The notes: generated by a model from the sequence alone, not told the origin. A stretch of 64,000 bases of DNA from Propionimicrobium sp. PCR01-08-3 (GCF_030286045.1 NZ_CP127390.1:62001-126000); one strand, 5' to 3'. Counted from the stretch's first letter, positions 55,420 to 63,539 are shown. Made by a program: numbers and translations.

Positions 55420-56406
55420 TCAGTCCCGGGTCTTCGTGAGCCGGGCGAACAGCGTGCCTTCGTTATCGGTCGTGACGATCAGCAGCGGCACCGAGTGTCC
55501 GCGGCCGGTGGAGAGCACGTCCAGCGGGTGCTCGGGCAGGAGGTCTCCGTCGATGGTCGAGGCGTAGCTGAGAACGCCTGGCCGTTCGACCTGTTCGGCA
55601 GCCAGTGCCTGATCGGCCGCGTCGAGCAGCCGAAACGGGTCGACGTCACGCAACGCCTGGGCGGCGGAGTCCTCGTCCGCTCCGAGGGCTTCGGCCACGG
55701 CTCGGGCGCGGGCGTCGGCTCGCTCGTGACCGGTGATGGATGCGACGGGCGAGGATTGGGCGATGGCCGCGTGGAAGAGGCCCGCCGCGGCCGGTGTCGC
55801 CATGAGCGTCGTCACGCCGAGCGCGCCGGCGGACTGACCGGCGAGGGTGACGTTGTCCGGGTCTCCGCCGAACGCGGCGATGTTGCGCTTGACCCACTGG
55901 AGGATCGCGAGCTGGTCGCGGAGACCCAGGTTCCCGTCGATGGGGTGGGCGGGGGTGGAGTATTGGCTGAAGTCGATGAAGCCGAACGGTCCGACTCGGT
56001 AGTTGCCGGTGACGTAGACGATGTCTTCCGCAGCGAGGAGGGGCAGCCCGCCGAAGAGGGGGTAGGAGCTGGTCCCGCCGATGTTCGATCCGCCGTAGAG
56101 GAACACCAGCACCGGCTTGAGGCCCGGAGCGGTCTGGGCGCGCCGGGTGACGTTGACGGTCAGCGCGTCCTCGCTGATCTGCCCGGCGACGGCCCCGAGG
56201 CCGACCCGCTGGATCGGTGCGGGGCCGAACGCGGTCGCGTCCCGCACACCATCCCAGTCTGCGGTCGGCTGCGGGGCCCGGAACCGCAACGGTCCCGTGG
56301 GCGGGGCCGCGAACGGGATGCCGCGCCAGGTGTCGACCGAGCCCAGACGGGCGCCGCGCAGGCGCCCGCCCGGTGTCGAGACGATCAGGTCGGTCTCGTC
56401 GCTCAT
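55420..56406 (-). pseudogene. Type-B carboxylesterase, C-terminally truncated by the IS element
   Basis: The frame starts at ATG 56406, overlapping the oxidoreductase stop (ATGA), and gives 328 residues of a carboxylesterase that is normally about 500. Present are RGIPFAAPPTGPLRFRAPQP, the oxyanion block FLYGGSNIGGTSSYPLFGG, the Ser motif TLAGQSAGALGVTTLM and the acid region DNEG. The catalytic histidine region is missing. The stop codon is supplied by the inverted repeat of the IS3 element. Loss of the third catalytic residue makes activity unlikely. Confidence 0.8.
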
Positions 56407-57428
56407 GCCTGCTCCGGGGCGATGCGCACGAGCATCTTGCCGGTGTTGGCGCCGCGCATCATGTCGAGGAAGGCGTCGACGGTGTGCTCGATGCCGTCGA
56501 CGATGGTCTCGTCGTAGGCGATCTTCCCGGCGGCGAACCAGGCGGTCATCCTCTCCTGGAACTCCGGGGCGAGGTGCAGCCAGGCCGCGAGGGTGAAGCC
56601 GCGGAGGGTGAGGGCGCGGGTGATGACGTTGGCGAGGTTGTCGGGCCCGGGGGCGCGCTCGGTCGTGTTGTAGCCGGCGATCGCCCCGCACAGGGCGGCT
56701 CGGCCGCCGTCGTTGAAGGCGTCGAGGGCGGCTTCGAGGTGGTCGCCGCCGACGTTGTCGAAGAACACGTCGATGCCCTCGGGGGCGATGGCGGCGAGCT
56801 GTTCGCGCACGGGGTCGTCCTTGTAGTTGAAGGCCGCGTCGTAGCCGTACTTCTCGGTCAGCAGCGCGACCTTCTCGGCCGATCCTGCCGAGCCGATGAC
56901 GCGGCGCGCACCGAGGAGCTTGGCGATCTGCCCGACGGCGGTGCCGACGGCCCCGGCCGCACCGGAGACGAACACCGTGTCACCCTCCTTCAGCCCCGCG
57001 ATCGCGGTGAGGCCCACGTAGGCCGTCAGCCCGGTCATGCCCAGGATATGGAGGCGCAGCGACAGCGGCAGACCCGGCACCTCCGGCACGACGCGGAAGG
57101 TCGCGGCGTCGGCCTGCACCGTGTCACTCCAGCCGTGCTGGTGCAGCACGACGGCCCCCACGGGCACCTCGTCCGCTGCCGAGGCGACGACGCGGCCGAT
57201 CGCGCCGCCGGTGATCGTCTCGCCGAGGGCGTAGGGGGCGACGTAGCTGCGCACGTCGTTCATTCGCCCGCGCATATAGGGGTCGACGGAGACGAACTCG
57301 TTGCGCACCCGTACCTGGCCCGGCTGGAGGTCGCCGTGCTTGACGGTGACGGCGCGGAAGTCGTCGTGGGTCGGCCAGCCCTCGGGGCGACGGGCGAGCT
57401 GAATCTGGGTGCTGGTGAACGCAGACAT
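56403..57428 (-). CDS. NADP-dependent oxidoreductase, MDR/prostaglandin-reductase type
   Basis: The 341-residue zinc-free enzyme has the family blocks VSVDPYMRGRMNDVRSYVAP, GMTGLTAYVGLTAIAGLKEG, the NADPH loop VSGAAGAVGTAVGQIAKLLG and DVFFDNVGGDHLEAALDAF. It reduces double bonds of alpha,beta-unsaturated carbonyls. It forms a unit with the downstream esterase (four-base overlap) and follows the DUF1304 gene by 41 bases; the TetR gene is divergent from that unit. Confidence 0.92.
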   Translation of the reverse strand: MSAFTSTQIQLARRPEGWPTHDDFRAVTVKHGDLQPGQVRVRNEFVSVDPYMRGRMNDVRSYVAPYALGETITGGAIGRVVASAADEVPVGAVVLHQHGWSDTVQADAATFRVVPEVPGLPLSLRLHILGMTGLTAYVGLTAIAGLKEGDTVFVSGAAGAVGTAVGQIAKLLGARRVIGSAGSAEKVALLTEKYGYDAAFNYKDDPVREQLAAIAPEGIDVFFDNVGGDHLEAALDAFNDGGRAALCGAIAGYNTTERAPGPDNLANVITRALTLRGFTLAAWLHLAPEFQERMTAWFAAGKIAYDETIVDGIEHTVDAFLDMMRGANTGKMLVRIAPEQA

Positions 57429-57469
57429 GCGGAGGTGCTCTTTCTCTCGGGTGGAACGGGGGATCGGGG

Positions 57470-57856
57470 TCAGAGAGCGAGGCCGATGGCGAGGGCGACG
57501 ACGCCCAGCGCGGGGATCACGCCCTGCTTGAGCGCTGCGGCGGCCTTGTCGGGGCTGGACAGCAGCAACACGAGAGCGGCGGCGGCCATCGAGCCCGCAC
57601 CGGTGAATACGAGCGTCGCGCCGATCGCGGTCTGGCCGATCGCGACGAACACGATCCCGAGGAACACGGCGATGGCGAGGAAGAGGTTGTAGAAGCCCTG
57701 GTTGAACGCGAGGGCCTTCGTGGGAGCGGCCTGCTCGGCGGTGTGGCCGAAGGTGGCCTGCGCGCGCTGGCCGGTCCAGCCCAGCGACTCCAGGACGAAG
57801 ATGTAGACGTGGATGAGCGCGGCGACGCCGGCGAGGATGAGTCCAGCGATGACCAT
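57470..57856 (-). CDS. DUF1304 membrane protein
   Basis: The 128-residue protein has four transmembrane helices (MVIAGLILAGVAALIHVYIF; GFYNLFLAIAVFLGIVFVAI; GATLVFTGAGSMAAAALVLL; GVIPALGVVALAIGLAL) with the DUF1304 sequence VLESLGWTGQRAQATFGHTA and LAFNQGFYNLFLA. The ATG at 57856 follows AAAGGGA. Function unknown. It is the first gene after the divergent TetR promoter. Confidence 0.9.
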   Translation of the reverse strand: MVIAGLILAGVAALIHVYIFVLESLGWTGQRAQATFGHTAEQAAPTKALAFNQGFYNLFLAIAVFLGIVFVAIGQTAIGATLVFTGAGSMAAAALVLLLSSPDKAAAALKQGVIPALGVVALAIGLAL

Positions 57857-57915
57857 GGCGGTTCCCTTTCGATGAGCGCGGCGGCAGCCGCGAACCATTC
57901 TGTATCGGTCAGTCT

Positions 57916-57925
57916 AGTATATACT
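57916..57925. promoter_or_regulatory. Divergent promoter/operator between the TetR and DUF1304 genes
   Basis: AGTATATACT is a perfect palindrome 32 bases before the TetR ATG and 60 bases before the DUF1304 ATG. TATACT reads as a good -10 element on both strands. TetR binding here would shut both promoters, the usual autoregulated divergent layout. Confidence 0.55.
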
Positions 57926-57956
57926 GGATCGAACGGAACAGAAAGAGGTAGTCGGC

Positions 57957-58532
57957 ATGGCGCGAACCCTGGCCTTCGACCGCGACGCCGCCGTGCGCTC
58001 AGCCCGCGAGGTGTTCTGGCGCGACGGCTACGCCGAAGCCTCCCTCCCCGCGCTCGAGGAGGCCACGGGACTCAGCCGGTCAAGCATCTACAACTCGTTC
58101 GGCTCGAAACGCGGCCTCTTCGACGCCGCCGTGCAGAGCTATCTGAACGAGGTCATCCGCCCCCGCCTGCGCCCGCTCCAGCAGGAGTCCGTCGACCGAT
58201 CCGCGATCCTGGACTACCTGGACGGACTCCGAGACGCGTTCTCGCGGGCCGCGGGCCTGCCCGGATGCCTCCTCGTCAACACCGCCGGAACCACCCTGGC
58301 CGCCGACAGCGAGGTCGCCCGGATCATCACCGACTACCGGCTCGAACTGCGCACAGCGATCGGCAACGGCGTGAGCGCGCACCTCGCAGGCGACGACCCC
58401 GCCGACATGGAGCGCCTCACCGACACCGTGACCGACCTCGTCATCGCCGCCTTCGCCCTCGTGCGCGTCGCCCCAGACGTGGCCATCCACACCCTCGCCA
58501 CCGCGCGCGACACCGTCACGGGCGAGCAGTAG
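57957..58532 (+). CDS. TetR-family transcriptional regulator
   Basis: The 191-residue regulator has the TetR helix-turn-helix (AREVFWRDGYAEASLPALEE, ATGLSRSSIYNSFGSKRGLF) and a helical ligand-binding domain with GCLLVNTAGTTLAADSEVAR, characteristic of the AcrR/YxaF-like group that senses quinones or electrophiles. It is divergent from the DUF1304-oxidoreductase-esterase genes and probably represses them. Confidence 0.9.
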   Translation: MARTLAFDRDAAVRSAREVFWRDGYAEASLPALEEATGLSRSSIYNSFGSKRGLFDAAVQSYLNEVIRPRLRPLQQESVDRSAILDYLDGLRDAFSRAAGLPGCLLVNTAGTTLAADSEVARIITDYRLELRTAIGNGVSAHLAGDDPADMERLTDTVTDLVIAAFALVRVAPDVAIHTLATARDTVTGEQ

Positions 58533-58820
58533 CGGTCGCGCGCACGACCGCAGCCGAACGTCTTCGAGTGTGAACCGCGGACTGAGTACTGGCGACGAGG
58601 CGGGCATGGTCAGGTTCGCGGTGCGGCTGCGAATCTGATCATCGGTCGATAGCCGACAGTCAAGGCGGGGTCTTTTCTGTTGCAGCATCGATCCGACTCG
58701 GAGAACCGCTCCGGTCGACCGGAGTGCTGACGTGCCCGCTCACGGGTGTTCGTGCTGCGCAAGCCACTCCTTTCGGGTGCGGGTGGGTACCTGCTGGTCA
58801 CTCGCTCGCCGCCGTCGTGC

Positions 58821-59588
58821 TCAGTCGGTGACTTGTGCCGGGCCGTGGTCAGACAATGTTGAAGAGTCGTCGTTCTTGGGGCGGATGAGGAGGAACGCGA
58901 GCGCTGCTCCGACGAGAAGCGCGATGGCGGCGGCGGCGAAGGCTGCGGAGTAGCCGTTCACGAGCGAGGCCAGCGATCCCTCGCTCGTTCCGGTGCCGCG
59001 CTGGGCGGCGGCGCCCACGGCGGAGAAGATGGCCAGTCCGAGCGATCCGCCGACCTGAGCGGAGGCGTTCACTGTGGCTCCGGCCGCTCCTGCGTCGTGT
59101 GTGGGGACTCCGAGCAGGGCGACGTTCTGCAGGGGGACGAGGAGAAAGGCGAGGCCGGCTCCGGCGAGGAGTAGACCGGGGAGGACTTCGGCGAAGTAGC
59201 TGCCCTGGGGACTGATGAACGTCAGCAGTGCCATGCCCGCGGGTGCGATCAGGGGCCCGGTGATCATGAGCCAGCGAGGGCCGAAGCGTCCGAGGAGCCT
59301 GGCCACGATTGGTGCGAGCAGGGTGGAGGCGAGCGGCATGGGCAGGGTAGCCAGCCCCGCGACCAGCGGTGTGAATCCGAGGACGAGCTGCAGGTGGAAG
59401 GCCAGGAACACGGTGGCGCCGATAGTCACGGAGCCACCGATGGCCTGGAGCAGGAACGCGCCGGCGCGAGCCCGGTGGGTGAGGATTCCCAGCGGCAGGA
59501 GCGGATGTGAACTGCGTCGTTCCACCAGCGCGAAGAGGACGATGAGGACGATCCCCGCGGCGATGAAGCCGAGGGTGTCGGCCGCACG
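58821..59588 (-). pseudogene. MFS exporter (EmrB/QacA type), N-terminal half missing
   Basis: About 255 codons encode the last seven or so helices of a 14-helix drug exporter: FLLQAIGGSVTIGATVFLAF, GFTPLVAGLATLPMPLASTL, PGLLLAGAGLAFLLVPLQNV and the C-terminal AAIALLVGAALAFLLIRPK. The frame is open to about 59588, where it runs into an unrelated helix-turn-helix fragment. The first seven helices and the start are missing; a GTG at 59525 would give an internal piece only. Function is lost. Confidence 0.8.
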
Positions 59589-59800
59589 CCTCGCTCACGC
59601 AACCGGTCAGCGAGGCGTTGACGGCTTACACCCAGATCACCTGCGATCAACCGCAGGATCTCACCACCCATGTAACGGCGCTGTGCCTCATCCAGCATCG
59701 CCAAGGTCAACCGCGGAACCGGACTCGGGAGCGCCCGCGTGGAGGTCGGCGATACCGTGAACTTCTTGCGCCGCCGACGGATCGCACGATGCGACGAGAC
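59582..59800 (-). pseudogene. Helix-turn-helix fragment of a mobile-element protein
   Basis: The frame encodes RRRRKKFTVSPTS, then MLDEAQRRYMGGEILRLIAG and DLGVSRQRLADRLRERGVR, a resolvase-like C-terminal helix-turn-helix. It breaks into the MFS fragment at about 59585. It belongs to the recombinase debris of this region and is not a complete gene. Confidence 0.55.
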
Positions 59801-59816
59801 CGCCAACTGGAGCGAT

Positions 59817-59879
59817 GGGGCAAGGTTCGAGCACTGTCGCGCTACCTCCACGTAATCGGCAACGTTCGAACCTTGCCCC
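59817..59879. repeat. 14-base inverted repeat in the mobile debris
   Basis: GGGGCAAGGTTCGA (59817-59830) pairs perfectly with TCGAACCTTGCCCC (59866-59879) around 35 bases. The inner motif CAAGGTTCGA is close to CAAGGCTCGA in the hairpin beside tRNA-Ala at 53621. Confidence 0.65.
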
Positions 59880-59947
59880 GCTTCAATGCGGGATGGGGGT
59901 TCGGGCGTTGCCTTTTCCACCCTGTCGGCTCTTGCATAGTTACTGGC

Positions 59948-59986
59948 CTACTTGTACTTCTTCGTGATCTCGCGGTGAGCAGCCAT
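59948..59986 (-). pseudogene. Start of a transposase/integrase gene, 12 codons
   Basis: Behind a strong ribosome site (AAGGAG) an ATG at 59986 opens MAAHREITKKYK and meets a stop. The peptide matches the usual first residues of actinobacterial integrase-core transposases (HREhTKKYaxxY). The rest of that gene is gone, so this is a mobile-element scrap. Confidence 0.5.
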
Positions 59987-60120
59987 CGACAAACTCCTTG
60001 CTTACGCGGCCAGGCAACCCCGATCAGTTACGCGGACATTCTCATCTGAGGCACGCGTGGACGCCTGGATCTTTCGCTGAGTCGTTTGGTTTCTGTTTCT
60101 GTTTCGGTTTCATCTCAGGT

Positions 60121-60936
60121 ATGATCGCGGGCGTGAGGGAGCGAGAGATTTACCCGAACGCGCCGATCATCCTGATGGCAGTCGAGGTGCGGCACTCGCT
60201 ATGCCAGCCACTCGAACGCAAGCAGGTGGCGCAGGTGTCCGCCGAGGTAATGCAGCTGTTGCCGCTGCCGAGTGAGCTGAACGAAGTCTCGATCACCGTC
60301 CAGGCAGCGCCAGGTGAGCAACCCGTGCAGCAGGTTGTGGCGACGTTCCCACGGTGGACGAGCCGCGACAAGCGGACCGCACTGACGATGCGCCAAGACA
60401 GCCTTGTCATTGAGACGACGAACTACGGCAGCTACGACCGAATGCGCGAACTACTTGAGGTGGCGCTTCGGCTACGGCAAGTGGTGGAGGTCCCTGGTGG
60501 AGTGGAACGTATCGGCTTGCGTTACATCGACGAGATCCGGGTTCCATTAGTCGACGACATACCAGACTGGAAGGAGTGGGTCGACTCTGCACTGCTGGGG
60601 CCGTTGAATATCGGCGGCGATCTGGGTCTTGTACCTGCCGTGAATGAGGGAGCAATCGTCTTCTCCCATGGAACAAGCAGCGCCTTGGTATTGCGTTACG
60701 GTGCGCAGAACGATTATGCGGTCCAGTCGACCCCGGAGCTTCGCCGTCCACTGCCTCCTCCGGGGCCGTTGTTCAAGCTGGATATCGACAGCTTCTGGCA
60801 GGCGGGTGATGAGATTCCCGAGTTCGATACGGACCGAGTTCTTGCACGGGCAGATTCGCTCCATGAGCCCGTACGAGGCGTCTTCGAAGACCTGATCACC
60901 GACCGGTTGAGAGAGGAAGTGTTGCGCAATGACTGA
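60121..60936 (+). CDS. TIGR04255-type protein
   Basis: The 271-residue protein has the TIGR04255 pattern: an N-terminal YPNAPIILMAVEVRHSL, a middle TSRDKRTALTMRQDSLVIET followed by VERIGLRYIDEIRVP, and the C-terminal GPLFKLDIDSFWQAGDEIPE with ARADSLHEPVRGVFEDLITD. The family occurs sporadically and has no assigned activity. The start at 60121 is chosen for homology; a GTG at 60133 is an alternative. It overlaps the next gene by eight bases, so it is the first gene of a three-gene operon. Confidence 0.75.
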   Translation: MIAGVREREIYPNAPIILMAVEVRHSLCQPLERKQVAQVSAEVMQLLPLPSELNEVSITVQAAPGEQPVQQVVATFPRWTSRDKRTALTMRQDSLVIETTNYGSYDRMRELLEVALRLRQVVEVPGGVERIGLRYIDEIRVPLVDDIPDWKEWVDSALLGPLNIGGDLGLVPAVNEGAIVFSHGTSSALVLRYGAQNDYAVQSTPELRRPLPPPGPLFKLDIDSFWQAGDEIPEFDTDRVLARADSLHEPVRGVFEDLITDRLREEVLRND

Positions 60937-61588
60937 CGTGCTGACGAGAAACCCGGCCGTAACCTCGGCCTTGGAGACGCGGGCCACGGCCAGCAATGCG
61001 GGTGCGACCTCGGCGCTGACGGAAACGCGTCTGATGGCCGCGGGCCTTACCTCCGAGATCGGCGGCAACCGGAGCGTGATGAGCGCCCTGAACGAGGACT
61101 ACACGACCCTGCACAAGCGCATTCACGATGTGGAGTGGCGTACGGTCGCCGCGGAGCGCGGCAAGGCCAGCGTGACCTCCATGCTGGGAGAGCTTGCTGA
61201 TCTTGGTTTCGCCTGGCGTGACATCGCGCAGATGGTCGGCGTGAGTGTCCCTGCGGTCCAGAAGTGGCGGAAGGGTGAGAAAGCATCTGGTGACAGCCGC
61301 GCTCGGCTTGCGAGTCTGCTTGCCGCGTGTGACTTGATCGCCTCCCACTACATGGTGGACGAGATTGCGTCTTGGTTTGAGATGCCGTTGTCGCCGTCGG
61401 TTCCGGTCACTCCGATCACGCTGTATGCCGCGAACCGGGCTGACCTTGTGTTCGAGTTCGCCAGTGGGCATACCGATCCGGAGGTGCTGTTGACGGAGTT
61501 CGACCCGGAGTGGCGTGAGCGTTACCGGTCCGACTTTGAGGTGTTCGAAGCGGGCGACGGCAATCGCTCGATCCGTATGAAGGGTTGA
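60929..61588 (+). CDS. Helix-turn-helix protein, antitoxin-like
   Basis: The 219-residue protein has a long helical N-terminus, then a helix-turn-helix (FAWRDIAQMVGVSVPAVQKW, followed by RRKGEKASGD-like RKGEKASGDSRARLASLLAA), and a C-terminal domain DEIASWFEMPLSPS, FEFASGHTDPEVLLTEFDPE. The order resembles Xre-type antitoxins of the MbcA/ParS group, where the last part contacts a toxin, but the similarity is loose. The start overlaps the TIGR04255 gene and the stop is three bases before the third gene. Confidence 0.7.
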   Translation: MTDVLTRNPAVTSALETRATASNAGATSALTETRLMAAGLTSEIGGNRSVMSALNEDYTTLHKRIHDVEWRTVAAERGKASVTSMLGELADLGFAWRDIAQMVGVSVPAVQKWRKGEKASGDSRARLASLLAACDLIASHYMVDEIASWFEMPLSPSVPVTPITLYAANRADLVFEFASGHTDPEVLLTEFDPEWRERYRSDFEVFEAGDGNRSIRMKG

Positions 61589-61591
61589 CCG

Positions 61592-62305
61592 TTGGGCAAG
61601 GATCTCGAATCACCGTACGTAGGGGGTGTCCCGGACTGGGATGCCCTCTATCGTGCGCGCGGAGACGAGGTGTCCAGAACGCGTCCCATCTTCACGGGCG
61701 ATGTCTTCACGGGTGTGCAGTTGCCGGGCTCGTCAGGAAGGGTGAAAGCACGATCTGTGGTGGTCCTCCAGCACCCGTGCTCCATGCGCAGCAATGGGGT
61801 CGACCTCGCTTGGCACATCCTCGTTGTTGAGGTCAGCAACCGGAAGATCATCGAAGAGCCGGGCTGGACGGGCGGGAACTTCAATCTGATGCCCTTCCCT
61901 GACTTGCGCCCGGACGTCACGAGCCAGGCGCGCGATCAGGCGGCAAACTTCGACAACATCTACACCGTTGAGCCCGGCCAGCTGGTCACGCGGATTGCTA
62001 CGCTCTCGCCCTTCGGCGTGAACCTGCTCCTTCAGCGTTGGGTGCATTACAGCTCCCGTGTCGTCGTTCCTACGCAGATCTTTCACGAACAGACCGTCGC
62101 TTTCTACGAGGAAGCCGACCTCATCGAAGAATGGTGCGACGAGGCACCCAACGATGACCTACGAGGCGAGACGCTCGCCTGCCTGGAATGGCTGCGAACC
62201 GACCGCGACGGAACGACCTACCAAGAAATGTTGAAGAATCCGCAGTCGCACAGCATGATCCGCCGCGCGATGCGCAAAGAACTCAGAGAACGAAATCAGG
62301 GTTGA
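61592..62305 (+). CDS. Protein of unknown function, third gene of the operon
   Basis: The 237-residue protein starts with a TTG at 61592, three bases after the previous stop. It has VKARSVVVLQHPCSMRSNGV, a segment similar in shape to the S/THxCD-type motif of some restriction-associated proteins, then WHILVVEVSNRKIIEEPGW, TRIATLSPFGVNLLLQRWVH and a helical end SMIRRAMRKELRERNQG. There is no signal peptide or membrane segment. No family is recognised with confidence. Its stop overlaps a TTG that opens an hsdM-like fragment. Confidence 0.65.
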   Translation: MGKDLESPYVGGVPDWDALYRARGDEVSRTRPIFTGDVFTGVQLPGSSGRVKARSVVVLQHPCSMRSNGVDLAWHILVVEVSNRKIIEEPGWTGGNFNLMPFPDLRPDVTSQARDQAANFDNIYTVEPGQLVTRIATLSPFGVNLLLQRWVHYSSRVVVPTQIFHEQTVAFYEEADLIEEWCDEAPNDDLRGETLACLEWLRTDRDGTTYQEMLKNPQSHSMIRRAMRKELRERNQG

Positions 62306-62406
62306 GAACGAAGAATCTTGCTGAGGGTCGCGCTACGTTATGGGCCGCAGCCGACGAGCTGCGTGCCAACTCGAAGCTCACGGCCGCACAGTACCGCGAC
62401 CCAGTA
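62302..62406 (+). pseudogene. N-terminal scrap of a type I methylase (HsdM-like)
   Basis: A TTG at 62302 overlaps the previous stop (TTGA) and opens RTKNLAEGRATLWAAADELR followed by ANSKLTAAQYRDPVL. This is the N-terminal helix pattern of type I modification subunits (LWxAADxLRxxxxxxxYrdxVLgLIFL). After about 35 residues homology stops and recombinase debris follows. A type I system was probably the next member of the operon. Confidence 0.55.
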
Positions 62407-62481
62407 CTCGACCATGTGCTCGCCGCTTATGGCGATAATCACGACAGTGCGTACTCGCCACGCATCGACATCGGATACTCC

Positions 62482-62575
62482 GACTCGATCCAAGCGGAGT
62501 TCGACGGAGCATTCGACGCGCAGCTCGTTGTCCTCGTCGATGAGGACCTTCGTGAAGAATGCCGGATGAACTCGA
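62482..62575 (-). pseudogene. Second fragment of a serine recombinase C-terminus
   Basis: The minus strand encodes HPAFFTKVLIDEDNELRVEC, nearly the same as RAFFTKVFIDEDNELRVEHN in the remnant at 53.7 kb. At DNA level 62513-62565 and 53746-53799 agree almost throughout, with small differences. No other part of the recombinase is present. From 62576 to 62708 I see nothing further. Confidence 0.7.
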
Positions 62576-62708
62576 TGAGCCTCAGACGGAAGGGCAGCAT
62601 CGGATCGTGGTATTGCGACCGTGGTGGGTCTGGCTCTCACACTAAGACACGCCCGGGAGCGCCAAGCCATGGCGCTCGCCGAGCGCTGCGCGTCTAGCTT
62701 CGGCATGC

Positions 62709-63539
62709 TTACGGCGCGAGCCGAAGGTCGACTGCGTCGCTCTGCGCATCGGCACGGAGTCCGCGGCGGTAGTCAGCGGGTGCAAGGCCAAGAACCTGAC
62801 GAAAGTCGCGCGTGAGGTGCGCATGATCGGCATAGCCAAGTTCGGCGGCTACCTGGCCGATCGTCAGTGAGCTGTCCTCGCGTATCCGCTCGGCGGCTTC
62901 TTGCAGGCGGTAGCGACGGATGATTGCTAAGGGCGGGACTCCGACGTAGCGATGGGTCACGCGCTGAACGTGTCGCGCGGTGATGTTGACGAGCTTCGCG
63001 ATCTGGTCGATTCGTATGATCTCCGAATCTGACGCAATCAGGTCTTCAATGGCGTTTGCCAGCAGTCCGCCCTCGTCGGCCGGAGTCAGCCGAGCCTCTG
63101 CCCAGCTGGCAAATGCCGCAGCCGCGTGTGCGGTGGCATCGGTCTCGCGCTCGCTCTGCATTGCGGTGACAACCGCACCGTGCAGCTCAGGCGCGTCGAT
63201 GGTGATTGTGCTGTCGCGGATGCCGCTGGGCTCGTCGCACAGTGACGCAACCGCTGCGGGGCGCAGCAATGCTCCGACAGCCCAACCTTTCCCGCGCAGG
63301 TCGCGATACGAGGCCCGCGTTGTTGGCCCCTGGAGGGTCACACCGTTCGGCTCGACCACGAGATTGGATGCGGGGAAAGGCAGCACATGCTGCCGCGACG
63401 AGCGCCCTAGCGGGATGTCCCAACGCGGAATCCAGAACCATCGGATGAAGTCAGCCAGCTCGGCCGGCGCCGCGACACGTTGGAACGTCGGCAGCCGCGT
63501 CGGATAGAGCACGCCACGTCCGCTGATTACCTGCGGCAT
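62709..63539 (-). CDS. AraC-family transcriptional regulator
   Basis: The 276-residue regulator has an N-terminal sensing domain (DFIRWFWIPRWDIPLGRSSR with VLPFPASNLVVEP; DUF6597-like) and a C-terminal pair of AraC helix-turn-helices (IDQIAKLVNITARHVQRVTH; LTIGQVAAELGYADHAHLTR and DFRQVLGLAPADYR). It is divergent from the glyoxalase-fold gene with 69 bases between starts, so that gene is the likely target. Confidence 0.9.
   Translation of the reverse strand: MPQVISGRGVLYPTRLPTFQRVAAPAELADFIRWFWIPRWDIPLGRSSRQHVLPFPASNLVVEPNGVTLQGPTTRASYRDLRGKGWAVGALLRPAAVASLCDEPSGIRDSTITIDAPELHGAVVTAMQSERETDATAHAAAAFASWAEARLTPADEGGLLANAIEDLIASDSEIIRIDQIAKLVNITARHVQRVTHRYVGVPPLAIIRRYRLQEAAERIREDSSLTIGQVAAELGYADHAHLTRDFRQVLGLAPADYRRGLRADAQSDAVDLRLAP

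Larger units (their letters stand above)
54124..55422 (-). mobile_element. IS3-family insertion sequence, decayed
   Basis: The element encodes OrfA and OrfB of the IS3 family. The ends match as inverted repeats: CCGGGACTGATGCGCG at 54117-54132 and its complement at 55414-55429, followed by a shared AGGTGTCA inside. If the ends are TG...CA the element is 1,299 bases. No target duplication is seen (GAC on the left, GTC on the right), and both flanks are truncated genes, so adjacent deletions have followed insertion. A frame problem and an insertion in orfB suggest it is inactive. Confidence 0.85.

Noticed and set aside
54238..56517. A 759-codon plus-strand open frame across the IS3 element and esterase
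   Set aside because: It lies opposite recognised transposase and esterase frames and crosses the IS end; the product has no domain pattern.
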